A DNA stretch of 64,000 nucleotides from contig NZ_BAWW01000028.1 in the NCBI RefSeq assembly GCF_000875975.1, positions 1 through 64,000 on the forward strand. Reading direction: 5' to 3'. This document shows positions 8,377-16,698 of the stretch, one piece after another. The notes under the pieces are model-generated. The model made no database searches. It was not told the origin of the DNA and was given only the letters and a program-made list of their open reading frames with translations. The position numbers were made by a program, and so were the translations under genes. How positions within the stretch are numbered: the first letter of the stretch is position 1; the number at the start of each line of letters is the position of its first letter. This DNA is from Parachlamydia acanthamoebae. GTDB lineage: Bacteria; Chlamydiota; Chlamydiia; Chlamydiales; Parachlamydiaceae.

Positions 8377-10285
8377 CGTGAAAAAAGTTCTATTTGTAGG
8401 AATTGAGGATGAACGGGAAGTTTTCTTTAAAAAAGCTCAAGAAATCGGGCAAGTCCAATTTATTTCTCCCTCGGCAGTTAAAGATCGAGAAATTCCACAA
8501 GAAGTGCAGGATCTAGCCTCTGCTATTAAAATCGTGCGGGGTTTTCCCACTTTACCGCAAGAAGACCAGGGGAATATTGCTCTCGCAGATGGTTTAGCCC
8601 AAAAAATTTTGCAGCTTAAACATAAGCTTGATCAGTTGGAAGAAGAAAAGCGGATGACGGCTTTGGAAATTAGCCGGATTGAGGTTTTTGGTGATTTTTC
8701 ATTGGATGACATTGCTGCTATCGAAAAAGAAGGAAATCGCAAGGTGCAGTTTTTCTTCGCTAAAAAGGATTTCTTTGATCATCACGCACTTTCAGATGAG
8801 CTCATAAAAATTGGTTCCGACCATGGTCTCGATTATTTTGTTTCGATTAGCAAAATACCGAAGCAATATGAGAAAATGGTGGAGATGAAAATCGAACATC
8901 CTCTTGGAAAGCTAAAACAACGCAACCAAGAAGCGCACAAAGAATGGATTGAAACAGAACATCTTTTAAGAAGTTATGAGAAATATAACCACTTTTTGCA
9001 TCAAGGTCTTGTTGACAAGCTGAACAAGTATCATTTGATACATGCCAAAGGTTATGCAGAAGATATTTTAGATGGAAATCTCTTTGCTGTTCAAGGATGG
9101 GTTCCGGTTAATAAACAAGATGAAATCCAAAAACTTGTCGACAAATTTAGGGTACATTCAGAAGAAATTGAAATTGAACCGACAGATACTGTTCCGACCT
9201 ATTTGGAGAATCAAAATCTTTCTCGCATGGGGGAAGACCTCGTGCATATTTACGATTCTCCCTCTATTAGTGACAAAGATCCCTCTTTGTGGGTATTATT
9301 TTTCTTTTTACTTTTCTTCGCCATGATTATGGGCGATGGGGGATATGGATTAATCCTTCTAGGCATTGTGCTTTTCATTCGATACAAAAAGCCAAACTTG
9401 AAAAATTTAGGGAAGCGTGTTTTGAATCTTACGACCCTGTTAGCTGTTTTTTGTATTGGTTGGGGCCTTGTCACCCACTCTTTTTTTGGGATGAATCTAA
9501 GCCCTGACAATCCGCTGCATAAAATGGCCCCCTTAACGTGGCTGACAGAAAAGAAAGCGGATTATCACATCCAACACCAAGATGCGGTGTACCAAGAATG
9601 GGTAGATAAATTTCCGCAACTCAAAGGGGTCACAGATCCAAAAGAGTTTTTAGCCAAAGGCTACAGCGAGCAAAAGGGTAAAAAAAGCTATGACATTATT
9701 AGCAAATTTTCAGATAATATTATGTTGGAATTTGCCCTTTTTATTGGTGTCATTCATATTGGAATTTCGCTCATTCGCTATGCAAATCGGAATTGGACAG
9801 CAATCGGATGGTTAATCTGCCTGGTGGGGGGATATTTATATTTTCCTTACTATTTGGATGCAACCTCTATGCTGCACTACATCTTCCATTTGGATAAAGA
9901 ACAGGCAGGAATTCAGGGCCTCTATCTTTTAATGATTGGGACGGCAATTGCAGTCATCATTGCCATTTTCAAACAAAAGTTTTTGGGCGTGTTTGAGGCA
10001 ATGACGGCGATTCAGGTGTTTTCAGATGTACTTTCCTATTTGCGTTTATATGCTTTAGGATTGGCTGGAGCGATCATGGCAAGCGTGATCAATGAAATGA
10101 GTGAATCGATGACTTTTGTTCTCGCTTTGATTGTGATGATATTGGGTCATGCTGTCAACTTTGCCTTAGCTATTATGAGCGGCGTCATCCATGGGCTCCG
10201 TCTTAACTTTTTGGAATGGTATCACTATAGCTTTGAAGGGGGAGGAAAAATGTTTAATCCTCTTCGAAAAATTTCACTTGACTAA
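8366..10285 (+). CDS. atpI: V/A-type ATP synthase membrane subunit I (a-subunit equivalent)
   Basis: A 639-residue subunit with a cytoplasmic N-terminal half, rich in coiled coil, that contacts the peripheral stalks, and a C-terminal half with roughly eight membrane helices beginning near residue 308 (WVLFFFLLFFAMIMGDGGYG). The motif SYLRLYALGLA near residue 559 carries the conserved arginine that faces the ion-binding glutamate of subunit K and is needed for ion transfer. A region with few hydrophobic residues (about 385-445, KADYHIQHQ...) sits between helices and is probably a loop outside the membrane. It overlaps atpD by 11 bases and precedes atpK by 18. Confidence 0.93.
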   Translation: MRYDVKKVLFVGIEDEREVFFKKAQEIGQVQFISPSAVKDREIPQEVQDLASAIKIVRGFPTLPQEDQGNIALADGLAQKILQLKHKLDQLEEEKRMTALEISRIEVFGDFSLDDIAAIEKEGNRKVQFFFAKKDFFDHHALSDELIKIGSDHGLDYFVSISKIPKQYEKMVEMKIEHPLGKLKQRNQEAHKEWIETEHLLRSYEKYNHFLHQGLVDKLNKYHLIHAKGYAEDILDGNLFAVQGWVPVNKQDEIQKLVDKFRVHSEEIEIEPTDTVPTYLENQNLSRMGEDLVHIYDSPSISDKDPSLWVLFFFLLFFAMIMGDGGYGLILLGIVLFIRYKKPNLKNLGKRVLNLTTLLAVFCIGWGLVTHSFFGMNLSPDNPLHKMAPLTWLTEKKADYHIQHQDAVYQEWVDKFPQLKGVTDPKEFLAKGYSEQKGKKSYDIISKFSDNIMLEFALFIGVIHIGISLIRYANRNWTAIGWLICLVGGYLYFPYYLDATSMLHYIFHLDKEQAGIQGLYLLMIGTAIAVIIAIFKQKFLGVFEAMTAIQVFSDVLSYLRLYALGLAGAIMASVINEMSESMTFVLALIVMILGHAVNFALAIMSGVIHGLRLNFLEWYHYSFEGGGKMFNPLRKISLD

Positions 10286-10303
10286 CTTCTAGGAGAAATC
10301 ACA

Positions 10304-10732
10304 ATGGATTTCAATTTCGACATGGTGGGACCCGCTTTGGCGCTGGGTTTAAGTAGTATTGGAAGCAGTATTGGCTGCGGTATCGCAGGAATGGCTTCTC
10401 ATGCTGTAATGAGTAGAGTAGAAGAGGGACACGGAAAATTCATTGGAATGGCTGCTGCTCCATCTTCACAGTCTATTTATGGGTTTATTTTAATGCTTTT
10501 GATGAGCAGAGCCATTAAAGCTGGCGCTTTAGCACCTTTATCCGGAATCGGGATTGGGGCAGTTGCGGGTGCGGCAATTATGGTTTCAGCGATTTATCAA
10601 GGAATGGCTGCTGCGACAGGTATTCAAGCTTCTGCAAAACAACCGGCAATTTTTGGTAAGTGTTTTGCTGCATTGGGAATTATCGAATCGTTTGCGCTAT
10701 TTACATTTGTATTCTCTTTACTACTTCTGTAA
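10304..10732 (+). CDS. atpK: V/A-type ATP synthase rotor-ring subunit K, sodium-type ligand set
   Basis: A 142-residue proteolipid with four membrane helices (two fused c-subunit hairpins), of which only the second hairpin keeps the ion-binding carboxylate, E128 in GIIESFALF. Q56 in PSSQSIYG and Q99 in YQGMAAA occupy the positions of Q65 and Q110 in Enterococcus hirae NtpK; S55 and Y59 match T64 and Y68. These are the sodium ligands of that ring, so a sodium-coupled enzyme is a reasonable inference, not proven. The GAGGA-type ribosome binding site is good. It is the last gene of the operon, followed at once by a strong terminator. Confidence 0.93.
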   Translation: MDFNFDMVGPALALGLSSIGSSIGCGIAGMASHAVMSRVEEGHGKFIGMAAAPSSQSIYGFILMLLMSRAIKAGALAPLSGIGIGAVAGAAIMVSAIYQGMAAATGIQASAKQPAIFGKCFAALGIIESFALFTFVFSLLLL

Positions 10733-10736
10733 ATGC

Positions 10737-10775
10737 AAAAGCACACAAGGCATTCGCTTTGTGTGCTTTTTTATT
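10737..10775 (+). terminator. intrinsic terminator of the ATP synthase operon
   Basis: Arms 10737-10750 and 10757-10770 form a 14-bp stem (AAAAGCACACAAGG with one G-T pair) with a six-base loop, running into a T-rich tail to 10775. It lies five bases after the atpK stop. Confidence 0.9.
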
Positions 10776-10785
10776 TGGTAGCTAC

Positions 10786-11163
10786 TCAGATTAGCTCTGG
10801 GAATATAAAAATAAGCTTGGTACGCACAGCATGCAGCCACGCATTGATAATCGTTGTATTTAGATCGGATGGATCTCCTTCCCACTTAGCTTCTCCATCA
10901 GTCGATAATTTCACTGGAGAATAGCTGCCAAAAACTTTGCAAATCGTCATCACACTTGTATGCATTTTGATATAATGAAGATTTCTTGCTTTGGCGAATT
11001 CTTTTGCTGCCAATTTAGCTGTTTTTTTACTGGCATGGGTACTTTCGACAGTTACATCAGAAGAGAATTGAATGAGCATTCCCGAGATTTTAGGAAAGGT
11101 ATTCTTTACTACAGACCATTTATGGGGCTCACTTTCAGCAATCGTAATAAATGAAATCGTCAT
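10786..11163 (-). CDS. hypothetical protein, paralogue of the gene at 12706-13110
   Basis: A 125-residue protein without recognised family. It shares the opening MTISFITI, the central AxLAAKxFAxxxNLHY segment, VMTxCK and PVKLSxxG with the 134-residue gene at 12706-13110, so the two arose by duplication. Even the bases before the start codons are alike (ATTGAG-AA-CATG). It is predicted soluble, with no signal peptide or membrane helix. The minus-strand gene ends a few bases after the atpK terminator, so the two transcription units converge. The paralogues flank an orphan gene on the opposite strand. Probably restricted to this chlamydial branch; function unknown. Confidence 0.7.
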   Translation of the reverse strand: MTISFITIAESEPHKWSVVKNTFPKISGMLIQFSSDVTVESTHASKKTAKLAAKEFAKARNLHYIKMHTSVMTICKVFGSYSPVKLSTDGEAKWEGDPSDLNTTIINAWLHAVRTKLIFIFPELI

Positions 11164-11398
11164 GTTTTCTCAATGATTAAAGGTGAAATGCCTGAAAATA
11201 AGCGAATCAATAAATAATTTCAAACGTTGTTTTATTTGAACGAGAGTGGCTGCTGTTCTCTTTTTCGCACATTGAAAAGAAGTAAATCTTTCCTGCTTTT
11301 TCTAATTTGATAACTTAATTAAATTTTAAAGTAGTTTGTTTGCGTTTTTTTGTGGATAGTTTATACTTATTGATTATTTTCTTTATCAAAGGTGTGAA

Positions 11399-12673
11399 AT
11401 GTTTCTTCCCAATAGCTTATTTGAAAAACCTATTTTTTGGGGTTCTACAGATTTTAAATATCTCGGTATTCGGGATGATGAGTTAGTCATTGAAAATCAC
11501 AAATGTGATTTGGCTCCTGTTCGCAAATTCACTCAAACTTTTTTAACAGAAAATTCTCAAGACGTAAAGGAAGCTTTGGAAGGAAAAGAAACAGATTTTC
11601 TTAAAATTTTTTATGTTAATCTAGTGAATTTGCTTCGTAAGACTCAGTCTTCCGGTGCAAAGAAGCCATTTCAAGATAGCTTACGCTTTTTTCATATTCT
11701 TCCATCTAATCCAATTGAAGAATTAGCCGAACTTGCCTTTGAAGTGATTAAAAAAAGAGTCGGGTGGAAAAAAACTGAGTGCATGGACACGATCCCTCCA
11801 AAAATTCGTAAAAACTTGGTTTTTAGTAATGATAGCGCAAAGCTTGCTGAGGTTTATAAGAAATACGCCTACATTCGCAATTATTTTAGCCAAGACTATT
11901 CTATCGTCATTCATGCGCAAAGCACATATTTAAACATTTACACCGATCTAGTAAAAGAAATTCAAAAAATTCAAAATCCTCAAAATGATCTGAAAAGCTT
12001 TAAATTTTTACGAAATCCTGTTGAAGCCGAAGAATATGGAAATTTTGCTGAATTTCAAGAGATCAAACAAGAAGGACGGATAGATGATACTCGCGATAGA
12101 AATGAGATTATATCCGCTGATATTTATGATGAAAATATAGAGGCTTCAGAATCTGCATTTGATTACGTTAGAAAAAATGGAAATGCGCTCAACCCGACGC
12201 ACGTGTTAAATGAATTATTAGAGGAATTATTAGGTTTATATGATTTAACATCTGATCAAAGAGCTTTGATTAACGACAAAATTGAAATAATTAAACAAGG
12301 CTTTGGAGAACAGTCCCAAGTGGGTAATTTACTCGTTATTTGTATTCCAAAAGAATTAGCCTACTCTGAAAGCAGTCCTCTTTGGCTATCTGCGCATCAT
12401 GGAATTCCATTAAAAACTACAGGCGCCTCTTTTGAACAAGTGGGCGATCTTTTACAAGCTCGGAAATTAAAACAGGCTAAAAAATATTTAAAATTTCGAG
12501 GGGGTCTCCCGGTGTTGTCTACTCCCCAATGTCGATTGTTAGCTTATCTGCTAAAACCCGACCAGGGAATCAAAATTTTTAGGGTTAATGCTCTACCAAA
12601 AACTTTTAGGGAAAACTATAAAATCCAAATTAAAGAAATCGTTCACGAGATATTGAGCACGCAGACTTACTAA
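11399..12673 (+). CDS. hypothetical protein, 424 residues
   Basis: A protein without recognisable motif. It appears soluble, with no signal peptide and no membrane helix. The N-terminal half is helical and lysine-rich; an acidic stretch (RDRNEIISADIYDENIEASES, near 240-260) may be a linker, and the C-terminal part is mixed. It stands alone between two minus-strand paralogues (10786-11163 and 12706-13110) with a 235-bp AT-rich upstream region that should contain its promoter; a GGTG-type site precedes the ATG. It could be a secreted effector or a lineage-specific factor, but nothing in the sequence decides this. Confidence 0.65.
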   Translation: MFLPNSLFEKPIFWGSTDFKYLGIRDDELVIENHKCDLAPVRKFTQTFLTENSQDVKEALEGKETDFLKIFYVNLVNLLRKTQSSGAKKPFQDSLRFFHILPSNPIEELAELAFEVIKKRVGWKKTECMDTIPPKIRKNLVFSNDSAKLAEVYKKYAYIRNYFSQDYSIVIHAQSTYLNIYTDLVKEIQKIQNPQNDLKSFKFLRNPVEAEEYGNFAEFQEIKQEGRIDDTRDRNEIISADIYDENIEASESAFDYVRKNGNALNPTHVLNELLEELLGLYDLTSDQRALINDKIEIIKQGFGEQSQVGNLLVICIPKELAYSESSPLWLSAHHGIPLKTTGASFEQVGDLLQARKLKQAKKYLKFRGGLPVLSTPQCRLLAYLLKPDQGIKIFRVNALPKTFRENYKIQIKEIVHEILSTQTY

Positions 12674-12705
12674 GGTCAGTTAAGGCCTTGCAGAGTGAAG
12701 CAAAC

Positions 12706-13110
12706 TTAGTCTAAGAGCGCGTCAAGGCTGTTTGTTTCGATTGAATGCGGCAAGATAAAAGTCAATCCTTCCTCAATGGCATACTGTTGTGCTTTTTTGA
12801 CAGCAACGGAGAAATCAGGGGTGCTTTCTTGTGTTTTAACCCCTCCGCGAGGCGATAATTTCACAGGAACATAGCCTCTGGGAAGCTTACAGACTGTCAT
12901 GACGAAGGTTGTTGTTACATAATGGAGATTGTTTGATGTGGCAAATGCTTTTGCTGCCAATTCAGCGGCTTTTTCAGTTGAGCAAACTTTTTCCACGTTT
13001 ACGTTTGAGTATAAATGGATTTGTTCTCTTGAGATTTGTGGGAATGAATGTTTAACGACAAACCATTCAGAGGGCGTATTTTCATCGATTGTGATAAAAG
13101 AAATGGTCAT
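12706..13110 (-). CDS. hypothetical protein, paralogue of the gene at 10786-11163
   Basis: A 134-residue protein homologous over nearly its whole length to the gene at 10786-11163, with a slightly longer C-terminus (ETNSLDALLD). Shared blocks are MTISFITI at the start, AAKAFATSNNLHYV in the middle, VMTVCK and YVPVKLS. The pattern suggests one alpha/beta domain. No signal peptide is present. The lipoprotein gene ending at 13144 lies 33 bases upstream on the same strand, so the two may share a transcript. Unknown function. Confidence 0.7.
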   Translation of the reverse strand: MTISFITIDENTPSEWFVVKHSFPQISREQIHLYSNVNVEKVCSTEKAAELAAKAFATSNNLHYVTTTFVMTVCKLPRGYVPVKLSPRGGVKTQESTPDFSVAVKKAQQYAIEEGLTFILPHSIETNSLDALLD

Positions 13111-13143
13111 GATTACTCAATAATTATAAAAAGTTACGTCGGT

Positions 13144-13599
13144 TTATTCTTGCTCTTTGTCTTCATTCAGTGTGATGAGTTCTACCCAAAGCTGATGTCT
13201 CCATTCTTCCAAAATTTGGTCGGCCAAGGTTAGCTGAACTTTGTAAGTTAAGATGCCTTTTTTTTCTGAATAATCGGCATTCAATAATGCGTAAACATAT
13301 GTTCCCGTATTTCTTCGAACGGGCACAATCTCTGTCTTCGTGGTGTGATTGTGAAAATGCAGCTGGATGTTCAAAGCCAGATCTTCAGTGCATTTTATGG
13401 AAGGTGGTAATTGCCAACTTACCAGCAAACGTTGGCCTATGGGAGGATTCCATAACAAGGGATCGGGTGTTCTGACATGATAGCTCGCCAAGTTTTCATG
13501 ACTGAGATATTCGGTTTGGACGGTCAGAATTTGTCGCATGCAACCCGAAAGAAGCAGGCAAAGGCATACGCATAAAAAGGGGACGTTTTTTTTCGACAT
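13144..13599 (-). CDS. predicted lipoprotein
   Basis: A 151-residue protein starting with a short lysine-bearing n-region, a hydrophobic core (FLCVCLCLLL) and a lipobox LSGC, so cleavage before the cysteine near residue 20 and lipid attachment are expected. The mature part is beta-rich (YHVRTPDP, LLVSWQLPP, YVYALLNADY, YKVQLTLAD) and may form an immunoglobulin-like sandwich. It lies nine bases downstream of aroG on the same strand; a small gene also neighbours aroG in Chlamydiaceae (CT382.1), and this may be its counterpart. The Lnt encoded at 31.0 kb would complete its acylation. Confidence 0.75.
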   Translation of the reverse strand: MSKKNVPFLCVCLCLLLSGCMRQILTVQTEYLSHENLASYHVRTPDPLLWNPPIGQRLLVSWQLPPSIKCTEDLALNIQLHFHNHTTKTEIVPVRRNTGTYVYALLNADYSEKKGILTYKVQLTLADQILEEWRHQLWVELITLNEDKEQE

Positions 13600-13608
13600 G
13601 AGAAACCA

Positions 13609-14685
13609 TTAAAGTGTTTGGAAAGACAAATGGGCTTCATTGCAAGCGTTTGCATTCAATTGCTCGCGGCCCCACCTGGCAAGATCTTCAGTGGATGCCC
13701 AACCTAAGCAAGGATCGGTAATCGACACGCCATGCTGAAGAGGTAAGTTTTCAATGGCTTGATTACCTTCAGATAAATGGCTCTCCAAAATTAAGCCACG
13801 AATGTATGTATTTCCCTGAATGATTTGCTCGATGACAGATTGAAAAACATCCATTTGTTTGAGATGTTGTCGAGAGGCATTGCCATGCGCACAATCAATG
13901 AGCAAACGGGGGGGGAGTTCCAATTTTTCTAAAATTTTCAAAGCCGTATCAATGGATTCGAAGTCGTAATTAGAATGTCTTTCTCCTCCTCTAAGAACAA
14001 TATGAGCATGTGAATTACCTGTGGATGTTAAAATCGCATTTTGTCCTTCATCATTGATCCCAATCCAATAGTGGGCATTAGATGCAACGGCGGCACCTGA
14101 AGCTGCAATTTCGATATTCCCATCGACGCTATTTTTGAAGGCAATAGGCATAGGAAGACTTGATGCCAATTGACGGTGAATGGGGGAAGCGGAGGTTCTG
14201 GCTCCAATACAACCCCAAGAAATCAGATCTTCAAAATAAGGTGCGCACGCAGGATTTAAAAACTCGGTCGCAACAGGCATTTCCAGGTCAGCTAAATCTA
14301 ATAATAGCTGTCGTGTGAGCGTAAATCCATTTTGAATGTCGTTAGAACCATCTAAATAAGGGTCATAAAGGAATCCTTTCCAACCATGTGCTGTTCGTGG
14401 CTTTTCAAAGTGCACACGCATCATAACAAAAAAAGTATCTGACAAGATTGTAGAGAGGTGGCGCAATTTAATGGCATATTCTTTTGCTGCTGTGATATCG
14501 TGGATTGAGCAGGGGCCTACAATGAACAAAAGCCTTGAATCGTGACCATCCAAGATATTTCGGATTTGCTGGCGGCTGGTTTCAATAAACGAGACGTTTG
14601 CAGACGAGGGAGAAATTTTATGGATGAGCTCTTGAGGTGTAGGTAGAGAGCTATGATGTTTTTTGGGAGAGGCTTCCAACGTCAT
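13609..14685 (-). CDS. aroG: 3-deoxy-7-phosphoheptulonate (DAHP) synthase, class I
   Basis: It condenses phosphoenolpyruvate with erythrose 4-phosphate, the first step of the shikimate pathway. The 358 residues carry the type I alpha/beta-barrel motifs: FIVGPCSIHD (metal-binding cysteine), MRVHFEKPRTAHGWKGF (PEP binding), GARTSASPIHR, FKNSVDG, HIVLRGG and DCAHGN. Length is normal for the AroF/G/H type. It shares a minus-strand unit with the lipoprotein nine bases downstream. In C. trachomatis aroG (CT382) lies next to artJ, which is not the case here. Confidence 0.95.
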   Translation of the reverse strand: MTLEASPKKHHSSLPTPQELIHKISPSSANVSFIETSRQQIRNILDGHDSRLLFIVGPCSIHDITAAKEYAIKLRHLSTILSDTFFVMMRVHFEKPRTAHGWKGFLYDPYLDGSNDIQNGFTLTRQLLLDLADLEMPVATEFLNPACAPYFEDLISWGCIGARTSASPIHRQLASSLPMPIAFKNSVDGNIEIAASGAAVASNAHYWIGINDEGQNAILTSTGNSHAHIVLRGGERHSNYDFESIDTALKILEKLELPPRLLIDCAHGNASRQHLKQMDVFQSVIEQIIQGNTYIRGLILESHLSEGNQAIENLPLQHGVSITDPCLGWASTEDLARWGREQLNANACNEAHLSFQTL

Positions 14686-14777
14686 GCAAATAAAATCCTT
14701 TAAAAAGTTGTGGTTGCTATTTTCTACGTTATCTTAACAAACTTGTAGATTTTAAGCATCGAAACCTAGAGATATGT

Positions 14778-16400
14778 ATGGAAAATGCAAAAGAAATGGT
14801 TGAAGATTTCATTCGGAATTATAAAGAAATTTCCATTCAAAATAAACTCCCATCCTTAAATTTAGAGATGAAATCCTCCAAGGATGAATTTTATGACGCG
14901 GATTACTGCATGGGAACGTTTCAAATCCAAGCCTCTAATCCACTGGTTTCCGCTTACGCTATTCACAGCTTAAAAATTGCCGCTTTGAGTGGACACCATG
15001 CCGATTTTTTGGGGAAGATGTCGCCAAAATTTAACCTTCGTCCTTTATGGATTGAATGTGATCTTTCCATTCAAACAGAAAGTGACATGCATTGGGCAAT
15101 TCCCAACTATTTAGGTGAAGTCGAACAGCAGATTATTTTTGCTAAACGAATGATCTCCCTCGGCTATAACGCGATTATTTTGGGGGCAAGAGATCACGTT
15201 TTACCTAAGCAAGCCAAGGAACTGTCTTTAGAAAAAATTTGTCGGACATTTCAACATTTTGGGATCAAAGTTATTTTAAAACCTATTTTTTCTGAAAAGA
15301 TGGCTCATTTGAATGAACACATTTTTTTAGAAGAAATTAAAAAAATAGATTCTTTTGATTATCTGTTTATAGAAAGTGGCTCGGTTCTCTCGCATCTCTT
15401 GACGAGCGTAGATCAGAGAGAACTGACTTCCGCTGACCAAGCCCTATATGAGGTGAGATTCTTTGAAAAAATTTTAGGGAATCAATACGGCCTTATTTAC
15501 TCTATTCTATCTCGAGATGGGGAAGCCGCCCTCGATCAAGCGATGTGGCTCCCTCATTTTTGTGACGATGTTGGTGCACATACGATCATCGCTTTCTCTG
15601 CAGTTTCTGATGATCCGATTAACGATCATGCTCCTCCCCATCCCATTTGGGATGTTTTAAGAGAGCTTCTTGATGTATCTGCAACGCCTCTAATGCCTAT
15701 CTTAAATGTGGGAGGCATCCACCAAGGGGAAGGTCTCTGGCCATCTTTAGCGGTTGATTGCGTTGATCATTATTATAGTCGCTGCCAACGTCACCACTTT
15801 GCCGGCATTATTCATCTTGTTAATCATTTACCACATCCGGGCGCTGTCCTTGATTGCTCTCTTTGGGTTGCTTCTCAAGCTACTTGGAGTCATTTATCAG
15901 CCGTTCTTTTAGCTGAAACGTGGTTTGCTGCCTATTATCCTGAAATGAATTATCGAGGTTTGGCGGACATTTGGAAAAAAAATCGGGAAATAGCAATCGA
16001 GTTGAGCGCCATGCGCTCCTTGACAAATGAAAAAAATCGAGACAAAATATCTTCAGAAGAATGCAAAGCTCTCTCGGAAAGTCTGTTGGCTCGCCTCCAT
16101 TATTTGCAGGAATTCTTGCGAAGGGATGGGGGAAGAAATCAAACGTTTAATGCGTATTGTACTTCTTTCATTCGCGATGCTAAACGTATCATCCATCATT
16201 TTCTACAATGTTTTAACGTTTCAATTGGTTATTCTCTCAAAGGGGAGGATTTCGCCCCTTCATTTTGGACGGCTGTTCAAGAAGGGGGAGGGCAGGGTCT
16301 TAGAGGAGGAGCCAAAATTTTATTTTTGGATAAACCCAATCAAGGGGAAGAAAATAATCAGATGAATCAAATTTATAAAGCTAATCGGTTATTTACCTGA
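14778..16400 (+). CDS. hypothetical protein, possibly glycosidase-like TIM barrel
   Basis: A 540-residue soluble protein. Repeated strand-like stretches ending in charged residues (LRPLWIECD, GYNAIILGARDH, GIKVILKPIF, YLFIESGS, TPLMPILNVGG, FAGIIHLV) and the late segment VASQATWSHLSAVLLAETWFA recall barrel-type glycoside hydrolases such as the alpha-glucuronidase group. I cannot point to a catalytic pair, so the resemblance stays an inference. The C-terminal 140 residues look helical. There is no signal peptide, so it should act in the cytoplasm or be exported by type III secretion. It is transcribed alone, divergently from aroG with a 92-bp gap. Confidence 0.7.
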   Translation: MENAKEMVEDFIRNYKEISIQNKLPSLNLEMKSSKDEFYDADYCMGTFQIQASNPLVSAYAIHSLKIAALSGHHADFLGKMSPKFNLRPLWIECDLSIQTESDMHWAIPNYLGEVEQQIIFAKRMISLGYNAIILGARDHVLPKQAKELSLEKICRTFQHFGIKVILKPIFSEKMAHLNEHIFLEEIKKIDSFDYLFIESGSVLSHLLTSVDQRELTSADQALYEVRFFEKILGNQYGLIYSILSRDGEAALDQAMWLPHFCDDVGAHTIIAFSAVSDDPINDHAPPHPIWDVLRELLDVSATPLMPILNVGGIHQGEGLWPSLAVDCVDHYYSRCQRHHFAGIIHLVNHLPHPGAVLDCSLWVASQATWSHLSAVLLAETWFAAYYPEMNYRGLADIWKKNREIAIELSAMRSLTNEKNRDKISSEECKALSESLLARLHYLQEFLRRDGGRNQTFNAYCTSFIRDAKRIIHHFLQCFNVSIGYSLKGEDFAPSFWTAVQEGGGQGLRGGAKILFLDKPNQGEENNQMNQIYKANRLFT

Positions 16401-16529
16401 TTATAAATAAAAATCCTTGAAAGATATTATACATTTCTTATTGTTTTTTCGTTTTATTTTTTTGAAAAAATTAAATTAATTAGAAGCTAAGAATGCCAGT
16501 TAATTTCTAATGAATTTTTTTTCGGTGTA

Positions 16530-16538
16530 TGATATAAT
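16530..16538 (+). promoter_or_regulatory. extended -10 promoter candidate for the symporter pair
   Basis: TGA followed directly by TATAAT (16533-16538) forms an extended -10 element. A weak -35 (TGAATT, 16511-16516) lies 16 bases upstream. It would give a leader of about 150 bases before the first symporter. Confidence 0.45.
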
Positions 16539-16698
16539 TTTTAATTGCATTTTAAGTGTTTTTAAAATTCTTTTCGCAAAACGACTTTTGAGCTATGCTT
16601 TTCCTGGCTATCTAATCATGCTTTGCGATCGTGGCTATCGAAATATCAAGAATTGGATAGGTTTAACTTAGCCGGTAACATTGGAAACTAAGGAAATC

